This document shows, in pieces, positions 1-8,112 of a stretch of DNA of 64,000 bases (position 1 is the stretch's first letter; each line of letters begins with the position of its first letter). The notes beneath the pieces were generated by a model. That model did no database searches. It had not been told where the DNA came from and saw only the letters and a program-made list of their open reading frames with translations. This DNA is from Actinotignum timonense (lineage in GTDB: Bacteria; Actinomycetota; Actinomycetes; Actinomycetales; Actinomycetaceae): assembly GCF_030216305.1 (NCBI RefSeq), contig NZ_JASOKT010000001.1, positions 62,001-126,000 on the forward strand, written 5' to 3'. The position numbers were made by a program, and so were the translations under genes.

Positions 1-58
1 CGACTCGGATGCTGATGAAGCTCTCGCCGCTCTGCGTGAGAAGCTGACCAACAACTAA
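1..58 (+). CDS. rpsA: 30S ribosomal protein S1, 3' end (partial)
   Basis: Only the last 18 codons and the TAA stop are inside the window; they read DSDADEALAALREKLTNN. An acidic stretch followed by an ALAALREKL helix is typical of the C-terminus of actinobacterial ribosomal protein S1, and rpsA directly precedes coaE and uvrB in many actinobacteria, which is the order seen here. S1 binds mRNA on the small ribosomal subunit. The identification rests on this short tail and on gene order, so it is probable rather than certain. Confidence 0.7.
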   Translation, partial: DSDADEALAALREKLTNN

Positions 59-157
59 GGTTCGCGTTTCCGCGGGTAGCAGCTAGACTGCTGCGGTAGC
101 CGGGATATCCACGCTACCGCGCGTAGCAGCACGCTGCCGCGGGTAAATACCTTGTAC
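59..157 (+). other. structured 3' region after rpsA
   Basis: This stretch has no gene but is rich in inverted repeats built from GTAGC, GCAGC and GCTAC words. The clearest is an 8-bp perfect stem, GCGGTAGC at 93-100 with GCTACCGC at 113-120, flanked by TGCTGC and GCAGCA that can extend it. It is probably part of the rpsA 3' untranslated region upstream of the terminator. Confidence 0.45.
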
Positions 158-199
158 CGCCGCCGGCGCACCTCTTCGGGGGAGCGCCGGCGGCGTTTT
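158..199 (+). terminator. intrinsic terminator of rpsA
   Basis: A perfect 12-bp GC stem (158-169 with 184-195) carries an inner 4-bp stem closed by a cUUCGg tetraloop (174-179) and is followed by TTTTCTTTC. It sits between rpsA and coaE, so coaE must use its own promoter. Confidence 0.9.
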
Positions 200-219
200 C
201 TTTCTCCCGGGCGCATTGT

Positions 220-225
220 TAAGCT
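220..225 (+). promoter_or_regulatory. candidate -10 box of a leaderless coaE
   Basis: TAAGCT ends six bases before the GTG start of coaE, and no Shine-Dalgarno sequence is present. The spacing fits transcription beginning at or next to the start codon. The same hexamer occurs at equivalent positions before uvrB and uvrA. No clear -35 box was found. Confidence 0.5.
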
Positions 226-231
226 GAAACG

Positions 232-933
232 GTGAACGCACTAACAATCGGGGGAGCCAGCGCACAACTGCTGCGCCCCTTCACCCGCCCGCGAGGCCGC
301 GCCCTGCGGATCGCGGTATCCGGCGGCATCGGCGCCGGCAAATCCACAGTTACCCACGTCCTACGCGACCGCGGCGCAATCATCGCCGACGCCGATGCCC
401 TCGCCCGGGAAATCACCGCCCCGGGTAGTCCCGTCCTCGCGCAACTCACCGCCGCATTCGGTCCCGATATTTTAAACGACGACGGCGCCCTCAACCGGGC
501 CGCCCTCGCCGCGCATATCTTCACCAACCCGGCCGCCCGCCACCGGCTCGAAGCCCTCACCCATCCCGCCATCATCGCGCGGGCCCGGGATATCCTCGCC
601 AGTGCTGCCCCCGGCCAGCTGGCGGTCTACGATGTGCCGCTCCTGGTAGAAACCCGCGCTGATCGCGAAGTCGATTGCGTCATGATCGTGGCGGCCCCGG
701 AAGAAAAACGAATCGAGCACCTGCGAGGCCGGGGGATGAGCCAGGCTGATGCCCAAGCCCGGATGCGCAACCAGGTAGATGATGAGGCCCGCCGGGCCCT
801 GGCCCATATCTGGATCTGGAATGCGGGAAGCCGCGCGGAGCTGGAGAATCTCGTTGCCCAGTGTGCGGAGAGCTGGCTGGCGGCGCCGCAGGCGCCGGCG
901 ACGTCGTACAACAATCAAGAGAAACGCAAGTAA
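232..933 (+). CDS. coaE: dephospho-CoA kinase
   Basis: CoaE phosphorylates the 3' hydroxyl of dephospho-CoA with ATP, the last step of coenzyme A synthesis, in the cytoplasm. The 233-residue product has the Walker A loop GGIGAGKST at residues 31-39, the following DAD acceptor region (ADADALAREI), and the LTHPAI and YDVPLLVE motifs of the family. The GTG start gives about 25 residues before the usual family start, so an internal start is possible, but the TAAGCT box six bases upstream supports this one. The C-terminus is short and lacks the GrpB-like UPF0157 domain that some actinobacterial CoaE proteins carry. Confidence 0.92.
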   Translation: MNALTIGGASAQLLRPFTRPRGRALRIAVSGGIGAGKSTVTHVLRDRGAIIADADALAREITAPGSPVLAQLTAAFGPDILNDDGALNRAALAAHIFTNPAARHRLEALTHPAIIARARDILASAAPGQLAVYDVPLLVETRADREVDCVMIVAAPEEKRIEHLRGRGMSQADAQARMRNQVDDEARRALAHIWIWNAGSRAELENLVAQCAESWLAAPQAPATSYNNQEKRK

Positions 934-990
934 AAAGGTGATCCGTATCGTGTTTACTCTCAGCGTAAGAGGGAGTACCATTTACAGATA

Positions 991-1008
991 GTGAAATGAC
1001 CGTTTCGC
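991..1008 (+). promoter_or_regulatory. candidate operator upstream of gntP
   Basis: GTGAAATGACCGTTTCGC is an imperfect inverted repeat (GnGAAA-N6-TTTCnC) about 75 bases before gntP. Its first 14 bases match 12 of 14 in a site upstream of uxuB (reverse complement of 33533-33550). It is a candidate binding site for the IclR-type regulator encoded at 32538-33338. Confidence 0.4.
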
Positions 1009-1082
1009 TATATGGTACGTCTCGTCGCCACGAAGCAACGATGCGCGGCGATGGGGCCTAAAATTTGAGAGGTTAAAAAGCT

Positions 1083-2429
1083 ATGCCAATTGTTTGGCTG
1101 CTCGTGGGCATTGCGTTGATGCTCGTGCTCAACATCGTGTTCAAGGTGAATTCGATGCTCGCGCTGTTGCTCGCCGCCGTGGTGGTGGCGCTGTGCAACG
1201 GCATGGGCCCGATGGAAACTCTCAAGACCGTCACCACCGGTTTTGGTTCTACGCTGGGTTCGCTCGCCATTATCGTTGTTTTCGGTGCAGTTATCGGCCG
1301 CCTCATGGTGGACTCCGGTGCGTCTCACGTGCTGGCATCGGGGCTCATCCGCCGCTTCGGACTGCGCTTCGTGCGTATCGCCGTCATCATCATCGGTCTT
1401 ATTTTCGGCCTGGCGATGTTCTACGAAGTTGCCTTCCTCATGATTGCTCCGCTCGTTATTTCTATTGCTCAGGAAGCAAAGGTGCCGTGGCTGCGCCTGG
1501 CCATTCCGGCCGTCTGCGCCACCACGGTTGCTCACTCCATCTTCCCGCCGCAGCCCGGCCCGGTTGCGCTCATTGACCAGTACAAGGCCGATGCCGGCAT
1601 GGTCTACCTCCTCGGTATTCCCATGGCCATCCTCTGGGTGATCGTGGGTGGTGTGCTGCTGCCCAAGATTCTCGGTAACCTCGAGCGCCCGGTGCCGAAG
1701 TTCATGTCCGGTGATGAAAACGATAAGGAAGCGGCGGTCAACCCGCCGTCCTTCTTCGTTTCGCTTATCGTGCCGCTCAGCCCGGCCATCATTATGATCT
1801 CGGTGACCATTGCCAATATCTGGGTGGATCCGAAATCGACGCTGGGCCAGTGGCTCAACTTCTTCGGCTCCTCCCCGGTGGCCATGTCCGTGGCGCTGGT
1901 GCTCGCCATGCTGCTCTTCGGTATTCAGCGCGGGCACAAGGGCGAATGGGTCATGGATAAGTTCAATAAGGCCGTCTCCATTATTGCCGGCGTTGTGATG
2001 ATTATCGGTGCCGGTGGCGCCTTTAAGCAGGTTGTTATCGACTCCGGTATCGGCGATTACATCGGCGGCTTCATGAGTGCGGGCGCGGTTTCGCCCTACA
2101 TCATGGCGTGGTTCATCACCGTTCTTATCCGCCTGGCGACCGGCCAGGGCGTGGTCTCCGCGATGACCGCCGCCTCCATTATTGGTGCGGCTGTTATGGA
2201 CCCGGCGACCGGCGTGATGCAGGCGGGCGTGGATCCCACGCTCCTCGTGCTCGCCACCGCAGCGGGCTCCAACTTCATGACGCATATTAATGACGCGTCC
2301 TTCTGGCTCTTCAAGGAATACTTCGATCTGTCCATCAAGGACACCCTGAAGACGTGGGGCGGTCTGCTCGCCTCCGGTTCGCTGGTCTCACTGGCGTACG
2401 TAATGTGCCTCTCGCCGTTCTTCGGCTAA
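1083..2429 (+). CDS. gntP: GntP-family gluconate/sugar acid:H+ symporter
   Basis: This 448-residue protein is an integral membrane carrier of the gluconate:proton symporter family, which imports gluconate and related aldonates or hexuronate-derived acids. It is hydrophobic along its length, with family stretches such as [13 protein letters not shown] and the PPQPGPVAL loop, a charged central loop (about residues 205-220, [10 protein letters not shown]), and [17 protein letters not shown] near the C-terminus. The length is normal for GntP. A GAGAGG ribosome-binding site precedes the ATG. A mutarotase gene follows after about 75 bases. No gluconate kinase is adjacent, but a 2-keto-3-deoxygluconate pathway lies about 32 kb away behind a similar operator sequence, so an uptake role for that pathway is inferred. 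Substrate is unproven. Confidence 0.9.
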   Translation: MPIVWLLVGIALMLVLNIVFKVNSMLALLLAAVVVALCNGMGPMETLKTVTTGFGSTLGSLAIIVVFGAVIGRLMVDSGASHVLASGLIRRFGLRFVRIAVIIIGLIFGLAMFYEVAFLMIAPLVISIAQEAKVPWLRLAIPAVCATTVAHSIFPPQPGPVALIDQYKADAGMVYLLGIPMAILWVIVGGVLLPKILGNLERPVPKFMSGDENDKEAAVNPPSFFVSLIVPLSPAIIMISVTIANIWVDPKSTLGQWLNFFGSSPVAMSVALVLAMLLFGIQRGHKGEWVMDKFNKAVSIIAGVVMIIGAGGAFKQVVIDSGIGDYIGGFMSAGAVSPYIMAWFITVLIRLATGQGVVSAMTAASIIGAAVMDPATGVMQAGVDPTLLVLATAAGSNFMTHINDASFWLFKEYFDLSIKDTLKTWGGLLASGSLVSLAYVMCLSPFFG

Positions 2430-2503
2430 GGCATGAGCAAGAAGGTGCGGGCGGCCGGTATGGTCGCCCGCATCGCACACATAAAGAAAAACAAGGAGTA
2501 CAC

Positions 2504-3379
2504 ATGACGCAGAGCATTCCCTTTGCCGAGCAGAATATCGCCGGCGTCAGCCTCGTCACCCGTGGGGACCTGAGCGCGCTGGAGATTAACACCGATACCG
2601 TATCCGGTACCGTTTTCCCCTACGGCGCCCACGTTGCCTCCTGGAAACCGGCTGGCTTCGAGGACGTCCTCTACATGAGCGAACTATCCGGCCTCACGCA
2701 GGGCACTCCTATCCGGGGTGGTATCCCGGTGGTAGCCCCGTGGTTCGGCCCCTCGGATAACGGCCTGCACGGCTGGGCCCGCATCCAGGATTGGACCCTC
2801 GAATCCGTAAGCGGGGATTCCACCGCGGTGGAAGCGACCTTCACTCTCGCGGGTAGCGCCCTGGGTGGAGAGCTGGGTGATTCCCTCAAGCTCGCCTACA
2901 CCGTGCACCTGGGCAGCGATTTCTGGGTACGGCTGAGCGCCACCAATACCGGCACGGAAAACATTGCGCCGGAGCTGGCTCTTCACGCCTACTGGGCGGT
3001 GGATGCCCAAGCGCTTCGCATCGAAGGTATCGAGGAGGGCGGTATTGATCGCCTCGCCGATAATGCGCAGCTCCCGGCCGGGCCTTTCGAGGAGCTCGCG
3101 GGCCAGACCGTGGATCGCTTCTACCCCTTCGCGGGCGATATCGTGCTCGTGGACGCGGGCGGGAACCGTAAGATCACGCTGAGCTCGGAAGAATCCGATA
3201 AGTCCGTGGTGTGGAACCCGGGCACGAAGGGCTCGGCCGCGAATGCGGATATGCCCGATGATGCCTGGAAGCATTTTGTGTGCGTGGAAGCGACTCGGGT
3301 GCGCGAAGGTGCCCCGCAGCTCGCGCCGGGGGAGAGCGCCACGCTCACCCTGCACGCCACGGTTGAGCAGCTCGGCTAA
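2504..3379 (+). CDS. D-hexose-6-phosphate mutarotase (YeaD-like)
   Basis: The 291-residue protein belongs to the aldose 1-epimerase superfamily and resembles the YeaD type (glucose-6-phosphate 1-epimerase), which interconverts alpha and beta anomers of hexose 6-phosphates. Family features visible are GGIPVVAPWFGP (about residues 74-85), the LHAYW histidine segment in the middle, and VVWNPG in the C-terminal half. The ATG at 2504 follows an AAGGAG site; upstream in-frame codons are not preceded by one. It lies downstream of gntP in the same direction and is probably co-transcribed. A terminator follows at 3479. Confidence 0.85.
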   Translation: MTQSIPFAEQNIAGVSLVTRGDLSALEINTDTVSGTVFPYGAHVASWKPAGFEDVLYMSELSGLTQGTPIRGGIPVVAPWFGPSDNGLHGWARIQDWTLESVSGDSTAVEATFTLAGSALGGELGDSLKLAYTVHLGSDFWVRLSATNTGTENIAPELALHAYWAVDAQALRIEGIEEGGIDRLADNAQLPAGPFEELAGQTVDRFYPFAGDIVLVDAGGNRKITLSSEESDKSVVWNPGTKGSAANADMPDDAWKHFVCVEATRVREGAPQLAPGESATLTLHATVEQLG

Positions 3380-3478
3380 GTTCGCCTGGCCTATGGTTCG
3401 CCTGGCGGCTATATTCGCCCAGTAACAGGCAAACGTAGCTGAAAGCAACCGATAGTCGTTTGTTACGACGACGGCGCC

Positions 3479-3528
3479 CAGTGGCCGGATACCGTCCCGA
3501 ATTTCTTCGGGCCGTTATCCGGCCACTG
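3479..3528 (+). terminator. terminator after the mutarotase gene
   Basis: A 13-bp perfect stem (CAGTGGCCGGATA at 3479-3491 with its complement at 3516-3528) has an inner 6-bp CCCGAA/TTCGGG stem. The tail is only weakly T-rich. It separates the gntP unit from uvrB. Confidence 0.75.
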
Positions 3529-3562
3529 GCGTATTTCATACCGCAATCCGGGACTTGGCTAG

Positions 3563-3568
3563 TAAGCT
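3563..3568 (+). promoter_or_regulatory. candidate -10 box of a leaderless uvrB
   Basis: TAAGCT is followed by seven bases and then the ATG of uvrB, with no ribosome-binding site. The arrangement equals those before coaE and uvrA and suggests a leaderless transcript. Confidence 0.5.
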
Positions 3569-3575
3569 CGCCACT

Positions 3576-5654
3576 ATGGCTCTTGATTCTGAGATTGTGC
3601 GCAGCGATAAGCCTTTTGAAGTTATTTCCGAGTATCGCCCCTCGGGTGATCAGCCCGCCGCGATTGCCGAACTCACCCGCCGCATTAACGACGGCGAAAA
3701 GGACGTGGTGCTGCTGGGAGCCACCGGTACCGGAAAATCCGCCACTACCGCTTGGCTTATCGAACAGGTGCAGCGCCCCACCCTCATTATGGAGCCAAAT
3801 AAAACCCTGGCCGCGCAAATGGCAGCGGAATTCCGCGAACTCATGCCCAATAACGCGGTGGAATACTTTGTTTCCTATTACGATTACTACCAGCCCGAAG
3901 CCTACGTTCCCCAAACCGATACCTTTATTGAAAAAGATTCCTCCATTAATGATGAGGTGGAGCGGCTGCGCCATTCGGCTACCAATTCGCTCCTCACCCG
4001 GCGGGACACCGTGGTGGTGGCCTCTGTTTCCTGCATTTACGGCCTGGGCACTCCGCAGGAATATGTTGACCGCATGGTGCAACTCCACGTGGGCCAACAA
4101 CTGGATCGCGATGAGCTGCTGCGCACCTTCGTATCCATGCAGTACACCCGTAACGATATTGCCTTCACCCGCGGCACCTTCCGGGTGCGGGGCGATACCG
4201 TGGAGATTATCCCCGTCTACGAAGAGCTGGCTATCCGCATTGAATTCTTCGGCGATGAGATTGACGGGATTTCTCTTCTCCACCCGCTCACCGGGGATGT
4301 TATCCAACGCACCGATACCGCGCATGTATTCCCGGCTTCCCACTACGTGGCCGGCCCCGAGCGGATGGAACGCGCTATTCGATCCATTGAGGAAGAACTG
4401 GCCGAACGCCTGGAGTATCTGCGCGCCCATAACAAGCTCCTTGAGGCGCAGCGCTTGGAAATGCGCACCAGCTACGATATAGAGATGATGCGCAATATCG
4501 GAACAACGTCCGGTATTGAAAACTATTCGCGGCATATTGACGGGCGCGGCCCGGGCACCGCCCCGAATACCCTCCTCGATTATTTCCCGGACGATTTCCT
4601 CCTTATCCTCGATGAATCCCATGTGACTGTTCCCCAGATTGGGGCCATGTACGAAGGGGATATGTCCCGCAAACGCACCCTGGTGGAATACGGCTTCCGG
4701 TTGCCCTCCGCCATGGATAACCGCCCCCTCAAATGGGAGGAATTCCTCGACCGTATTGGCCAAACCGTGTACTTATCCGCAACGCCTGGCAAATATGAAC
4801 TTGGCCAAGCGGACGGCGTCGTCGAACAAATTATTCGACCCACCGGTTTGGTTGATCCCCTTATTAAAGTCAAGCCCACCGAAGGGCAGATCGATGATTT
4901 GCTCGAAGAAGTGCGGGTGCGGGCCGAACGTGATGAGCGGGTGCTCGTCACCACGCTGACGAAGAAAATGGCTGAGGATCTCACCGCGTACCTGGCGGAT
5001 TGCGGAGTGCGGGTGGAGTACCTGCATTCGGATGTGGATACCCTGCGCCGCGTGGAGCTGCTGCGGGAGCTGCGGCTCGGGAAATTCGATGTGCTCGTGG
5101 GTATTAACCTGCTGCGCGAGGGGCTAGATCTTCCGGAAGTCTCGCTCGTGGCGATTCTCGACGCCGATAAGCAGGGCTTTTTGCGATCCACCACCTCGCT
5201 TATTCAGACCATCGGGCGCGCGGCCCGTAACGTTTCCGGGGAAGTGCATATGTACGGGGATAGCATCACCCCGAATATGCAGCAGGCTATTGATGAAACG
5301 AATCGGCGCCGGGAGAAGCAGCTCGCCTACAACCGCGAACACGGTATCGATCCGCAACCGCTGCGCAAACGCATCGCGGATGTGACCGATATGCTGGCCC
5401 GCGGGGATGTGGATACCGAACAGCTCCTTGCCGGCGGGTATCGCCAGGAACCCGCGCATGCCCGGGCCCGCGCTTCGGAAGCGGAAATTGCCCGCGCGCA
5501 GGGCGGGAAAGAGCTGCGCGAACTCATTACCGAGCTCACCGCGCAGATGCACGCGGCCGCCGAACAGCTCCAATTTGAGCTCGCGGCGCGCTACCGCGAT
5601 GAGATCAAGGATCTGAAAAGCGAGCTGTGGCATTCCCAGCAGGCCCAAAAATAA
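3576..5654 (+). CDS. uvrB: UvrABC excinuclease subunit B
   Basis: UvrB is the damage-verifying helicase-like subunit of nucleotide excision repair; it is loaded by UvrA and recruits UvrC. The 692-residue product carries Walker A GATGTGKS at residues 48-55, the beta-hairpin signature [12 protein letters not shown], the DEAD-like box LLILDESH, helicase motif VI region [10 protein letters not shown], and a C-terminal UVR domain ([15 protein letters not shown]) that contacts UvrC. An in-frame TTG lies seven codons upstream, but the ATG at 3576 fits the TAAGCT box. uvrA and uvrC lie downstream at 8113-12951, separated by terC and a transporter. Confidence 0.97.
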   Translation: MALDSEIVRSDKPFEVISEYRPSGDQPAAIAELTRRINDGEKDVVLLGATGTGKSATTAWLIEQVQRPTLIMEPNKTLAAQMAAEFRELMPNNAVEYFVSYYDYYQPEAYVPQTDTFIEKDSSINDEVERLRHSATNSLLTRRDTVVVASVSCIYGLGTPQEYVDRMVQLHVGQQLDRDELLRTFVSMQYTRNDIAFTRGTFRVRGDTVEIIPVYEELAIRIEFFGDEIDGISLLHPLTGDVIQRTDTAHVFPASHYVAGPERMERAIRSIEEELAERLEYLRAHNKLLEAQRLEMRTSYDIEMMRNIGTTSGIENYSRHIDGRGPGTAPNTLLDYFPDDFLLILDESHVTVPQIGAMYEGDMSRKRTLVEYGFRLPSAMDNRPLKWEEFLDRIGQTVYLSATPGKYELGQADGVVEQIIRPTGLVDPLIKVKPTEGQIDDLLEEVRVRAERDERVLVTTLTKKMAEDLTAYLADCGVRVEYLHSDVDTLRRVELLRELRLGKFDVLVGINLLREGLDLPEVSLVAILDADKQGFLRSTTSLIQTIGRAARNVSGEVHMYGDSITPNMQQAIDETNRRREKQLAYNREHGIDPQPLRKRIADVTDMLARGDVDTEQLLAGGYRQEPAHARARASEAEIARAQGGKELRELITELTAQMHAAAEQLQFELAARYRDEIKDLKSELWHSQQAQK

Positions 5655-5774
5655 AACGGCTGCACGGGAGCGGCACCGGAGGCACGCGGAAGCCGCGCGT
5701 CCGCCTGTGCGCACCGCGCACGGCACACAAGCCACATATGAAACACGGCTCGGCGGTGCTCCCCATCGTGTAAA

Positions 5775-5916
5775 GTGTGCACTCGTGGAGGGGAGTATTC
5801 CCATCAACCACCGATTCGTCAGCACGAGACCCACCCGGGTCGTCCGGATCGGAGACCTGCCGCGGCCGCGCGCCCGGCGGGTGGGGAGAGACCTCCGGTC
5901 ATTCCATCCGGAGGGT
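5775..5916 (+). promoter_or_regulatory. yybP-ykoY manganese riboswitch upstream of terC
   Basis: The leader contains the conserved elements of the yybP-ykoY aptamer in order: GGGGAGTA (5790-5797), CGTCAGCACG (5817-5826) and GAGACCTGCC (5852-5861), the last pairing with GGCGGGT (5876-5882). This riboswitch class senses Mn2+ and commonly controls TerC/Alx and other Mn exporters. Downstream, CCTCCGG (5892-5898) pairs with CCGGAGG (5908-5914), covering the GGAGGG ribosome-binding site of terC, so control probably acts on translation. A possible -10 box (TAAAGT, 5771-5776) lies just before the aptamer. Exact aptamer ends are estimated. Confidence 0.85.
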
Positions 5917-5920
5917 ATTT

Positions 5921-6970
5921 ATGCTTTCATACGCCACGGGTGTGCTGCCGTTGACGAGCACGCCCGAGCAGATGTCGGTCCATTTGGCCGAGTGGATTCT
6001 GCTGTTCGTCGTCGTTATCGGTATTTTCGCCTTTGATCTGCTGTCCCACGTGCGCAAACCGCACGAGCCCAGCATGAAAGAATCGGCCGGTTTCCTGCTG
6101 TTCTATATTTTCCTGGCCGTCTGCCTGGGCGGATACCTGTGGTGGCGCCACGGGGATACCTTCGGATTGCAATTCTTCAGCGTCTGGGGCGTGGAATATT
6201 CACTTTCCGTCGATAATATCTTCGTCTTCATTATTATTATGGGTTCCTTCGCGGTGCCCCGGGCCCTCCAGCAAAAAGTGCTGTTCTGGGGCATTGTTAT
6301 TGCGCTGTGCCTGCGCTTCATTTTCATCGTGCTGGGCAAGGTTATTGTGGAATCCCTGGCCTGGTCCTTCTTCCTCTTCGGTGCCTTCCTGCTGTGGACC
6401 GCATTCTCGCAGGTCAAAGAAGGGCTCTCGGAAAGCGAACCGACGGGCGAGGAAGCCGATAACTTCTTCGTACGCCTGGCGCGCCGCACCCTCCCGGTCG
6501 CCGAGGATTACCACGGCGACCACTACATCGTGAAGCGCGGCGGCAAGCGCTATATCACCCCGCTGCTGCTGTGCATTATCGCCATCGGCGGGATCGACCT
6601 CATGTTCGCCCTCGATTCCATCCCGGCCTCCTTCGGTTTCACCACCGAACCTTTCATTATTTTCGCGGCGAATGCCTTTGCGCTCATGGGCCTGCGCCAG
6701 ATGTTCTTCCTGGTCGATGGCCTGCTCGAACGCCTCGTGTACCTGCACTTCGGCCTGGCCGCGATCCTCGCCTTCATCGGCTTCAAACTCATTTTCGAAG
6801 CCCTGCATCATTACGATATTGCCACCGGCTTCTTCGAGTTCACGCCGCTGAGCTCGCTGCTCGTCATCGTGGTCATTATTGTGGTGACGGTGGTGGCGTC
6901 CCTGCTGCGCTCGCGTTCTCTCGCGCGTAAGGAGAAGAACGACGACGGCGCAGCTGGCGGCGCAAACTAA
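5921..6970 (+). CDS. TerC-family membrane protein (putative Mn exporter)
   Basis: This 349-residue TerC/Alx family integral membrane protein probably exports Mn2+ from the cytoplasm, a role known for family members governed by the yybP-ykoY riboswitch. About eight to nine hydrophobic segments are visible, with the family signatures VEYSLSVDNIFVF in the first half and GGIDLMFALDSIPA in the second; the acidic residues in these membrane stretches are the expected metal ligands. The ATG at 5921 has a GGAGGG site six bases upstream, which a hairpin can mask. A longer reading frame begins at 5777 but would translate the riboswitch. The charged C-terminus ends in an Ala/Gly tail. Confidence 0.92.
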   Translation: MLSYATGVLPLTSTPEQMSVHLAEWILLFVVVIGIFAFDLLSHVRKPHEPSMKESAGFLLFYIFLAVCLGGYLWWRHGDTFGLQFFSVWGVEYSLSVDNIFVFIIIMGSFAVPRALQQKVLFWGIVIALCLRFIFIVLGKVIVESLAWSFFLFGAFLLWTAFSQVKEGLSESEPTGEEADNFFVRLARRTLPVAEDYHGDHYIVKRGGKRYITPLLLCIIAIGGIDLMFALDSIPASFGFTTEPFIIFAANAFALMGLRQMFFLVDGLLERLVYLHFGLAAILAFIGFKLIFEALHHYDIATGFFEFTPLSSLLVIVVIIVVTVVASLLRSRSLARKEKNDDGAAGGAN

Positions 6971-7026
6971 GGGGTGCGTGCCGATAGCGCGAGGCGCTAG
7001 TGCTAACTGATTGGCTGAGCGCCCGT

Positions 7027-7086
7027 TAATCGGCGCTGCGCCGTGCTCATTGCTGTGGCGCCGCACTAATCGGCGCTGCGCCGTGC
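7027..7086. repeat. 20-bp direct repeat at the 3' end of the symporter gene
   Basis: TAATCGGCGCTGCGCCGTGC occurs at 7027-7046 and again at 7067-7086, exactly 40 bases apart. The second copy covers the last codons and stop of the minus-strand symporter gene; the first is an extra copy outside the gene. The core GGCGCTGCGCC is itself an inverted repeat. Confidence 0.8.
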
Positions 7087-8040
7087 CAGGTGGCGAGCCA
7101 GAATCGCGCACACAAAAATTTGTAGCTGGTGGAAAATAACCACCGGGACGGACAGCGGGGCGACCGTGGCCGGGGAGAATAGTGCCTTGGCCATCGGGAG
7201 CCCCGTTGCCAATGATTTCTTCGAACCGCACATGAGCACCACGATGCGATCCTCCAAGGTCATCCGAGCCAGGCCCCCGAGCCACCAGGTAATCGAAAGC
7301 ATGGCGGCTAGCAGCACGCAGCACAGGGCAAGCAGGCCGAGGATCGTCCAGAGCGTCACTCCCGCCCAGGCGCCTTCCGCGGTGGCATTGAGCACGGAGG
7401 AGAGCACGATGAGGATAATCGAGGTGTTATCCACCGTACGCACTAGCCGCGGGTGAGCCCGGAACCAGGTACCCACCCAGGGCTGGAGGCACTGCCCGAT
7501 AATAAAGGGGAGGAGTAGCTTGAGGAGCACCGAATTAATAGATCCGGCCGAAGCTCCCTCCACGTGCAGGAAAAGCAGCACGAGCAGCGGGGTGAGGAAA
7601 ATCCCGGCAATATTGGAGACGGTAGCGGAAGTGACGGCAGCGGCCACATTCCCACGGGCAATGGACACCATCGTGACCGAAGATTGGATGGTAGACGGCA
7701 GTAGCGCCAGGTAGAGGAAACCGAGGGCGAATGCCGGGCCCAGGAAAGGCGCCACCAGGTGGCCCAGGGCGAAACCGAGAAGCGGGAAAATGAGGTAGGT
7801 GCACAGGAACACCAGGCCCTGGAGTTTAATATTACGCAGCCCGGCCAGCACATCCCGGGTGCGCAGTCGCATCCCGTATACCAGAAAAACGCAGGCCACC
7901 GCGAGGTCGGAAACCGTACCTAGATATGCCCGGACCGCACTGGGCGCCGGAATAAGAAGCCCGGCGATCATCGCGAGGATAATGCCGGCCACCAGGGGAT
8001 CGGGCCGGTAGCGGAGGAGACGTGCTCGGTTAGTTGCCAT
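7066..8040 (-). CDS. bile acid:sodium symporter-like transporter
   Basis: The 324-residue protein looks like the YfeH-type (SBF-like) branch of the bile acid:Na+ symporter superfamily, about nine or ten membrane helices. Typical segments are [22 protein letters not shown] and [15 protein letters not shown] in the middle, and [16 protein letters not shown] near the C-terminus. The physiological substrate is unknown. The ATG at 8040 gives the family-length protein; the open frame continues far upstream only as antisense to uvrA. It is divergent from uvrA with 72 bases between the starts. Confidence 0.85.
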   Translation of the reverse strand: MATNRARLLRYRPDPLVAGIILAMIAGLLIPAPSAVRAYLGTVSDLAVACVFLVYGMRLRTRDVLAGLRNIKLQGLVFLCTYLIFPLLGFALGHLVAPFLGPAFALGFLYLALLPSTIQSSVTMVSIARGNVAAAVTSATVSNIAGIFLTPLLVLLFLHVEGASAGSINSVLLKLLLPFIIGQCLQPWVGTWFRAHPRLVRTVDNTSIILIVLSSVLNATAEGAWAGVTLWTILGLLALCCVLLAAMLSITWWLGGLARMTLEDRIVVLMCGSKKSLATGLPMAKALFSPATVAPLSVPVVIFHQLQIFVCAILARHLARRSAD

Positions 8041-8078
8041 GGGAACCAGCCTAGCGTGAACATTGCACCATCCGGTTA

Positions 8079-8094
8079 TCGAACCTGTGTTCAA
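8079..8094 (+). promoter_or_regulatory. candidate LexA (SOS) box before uvrA
   Basis: TCGAACCTGTGTTCAA matches the actinobacterial SOS box TCGAAC-N4-GTTCGA at 11 of 12 defined positions. It ends five bases before a TAAGCT -10 box (8100-8105), where bound LexA would block RNA polymerase. uvrA is a classical SOS gene. Confidence 0.7.
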
Positions 8095-8099
8095 CCGTG

Positions 8100-8105
8100 T
8101 AAGCT
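8100..8105 (+). promoter_or_regulatory. candidate -10 box of a leaderless uvrA
   Basis: TAAGCT followed by seven bases and the GTG start of uvrA, with no ribosome-binding site. Same hexamer and spacing as at uvrB and nearly the same as at coaE. Confidence 0.5.
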
Positions 8106-8112
8106 TGGCCGG

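Noticed and set aside
1008..2285. Long minus-strand open frame (425 codons) opposite gntP
   Set aside because: Composition is dominated by His, Arg, Gly and Asn as expected for the antisense of a membrane protein gene; no ribosome-binding site and no family match.
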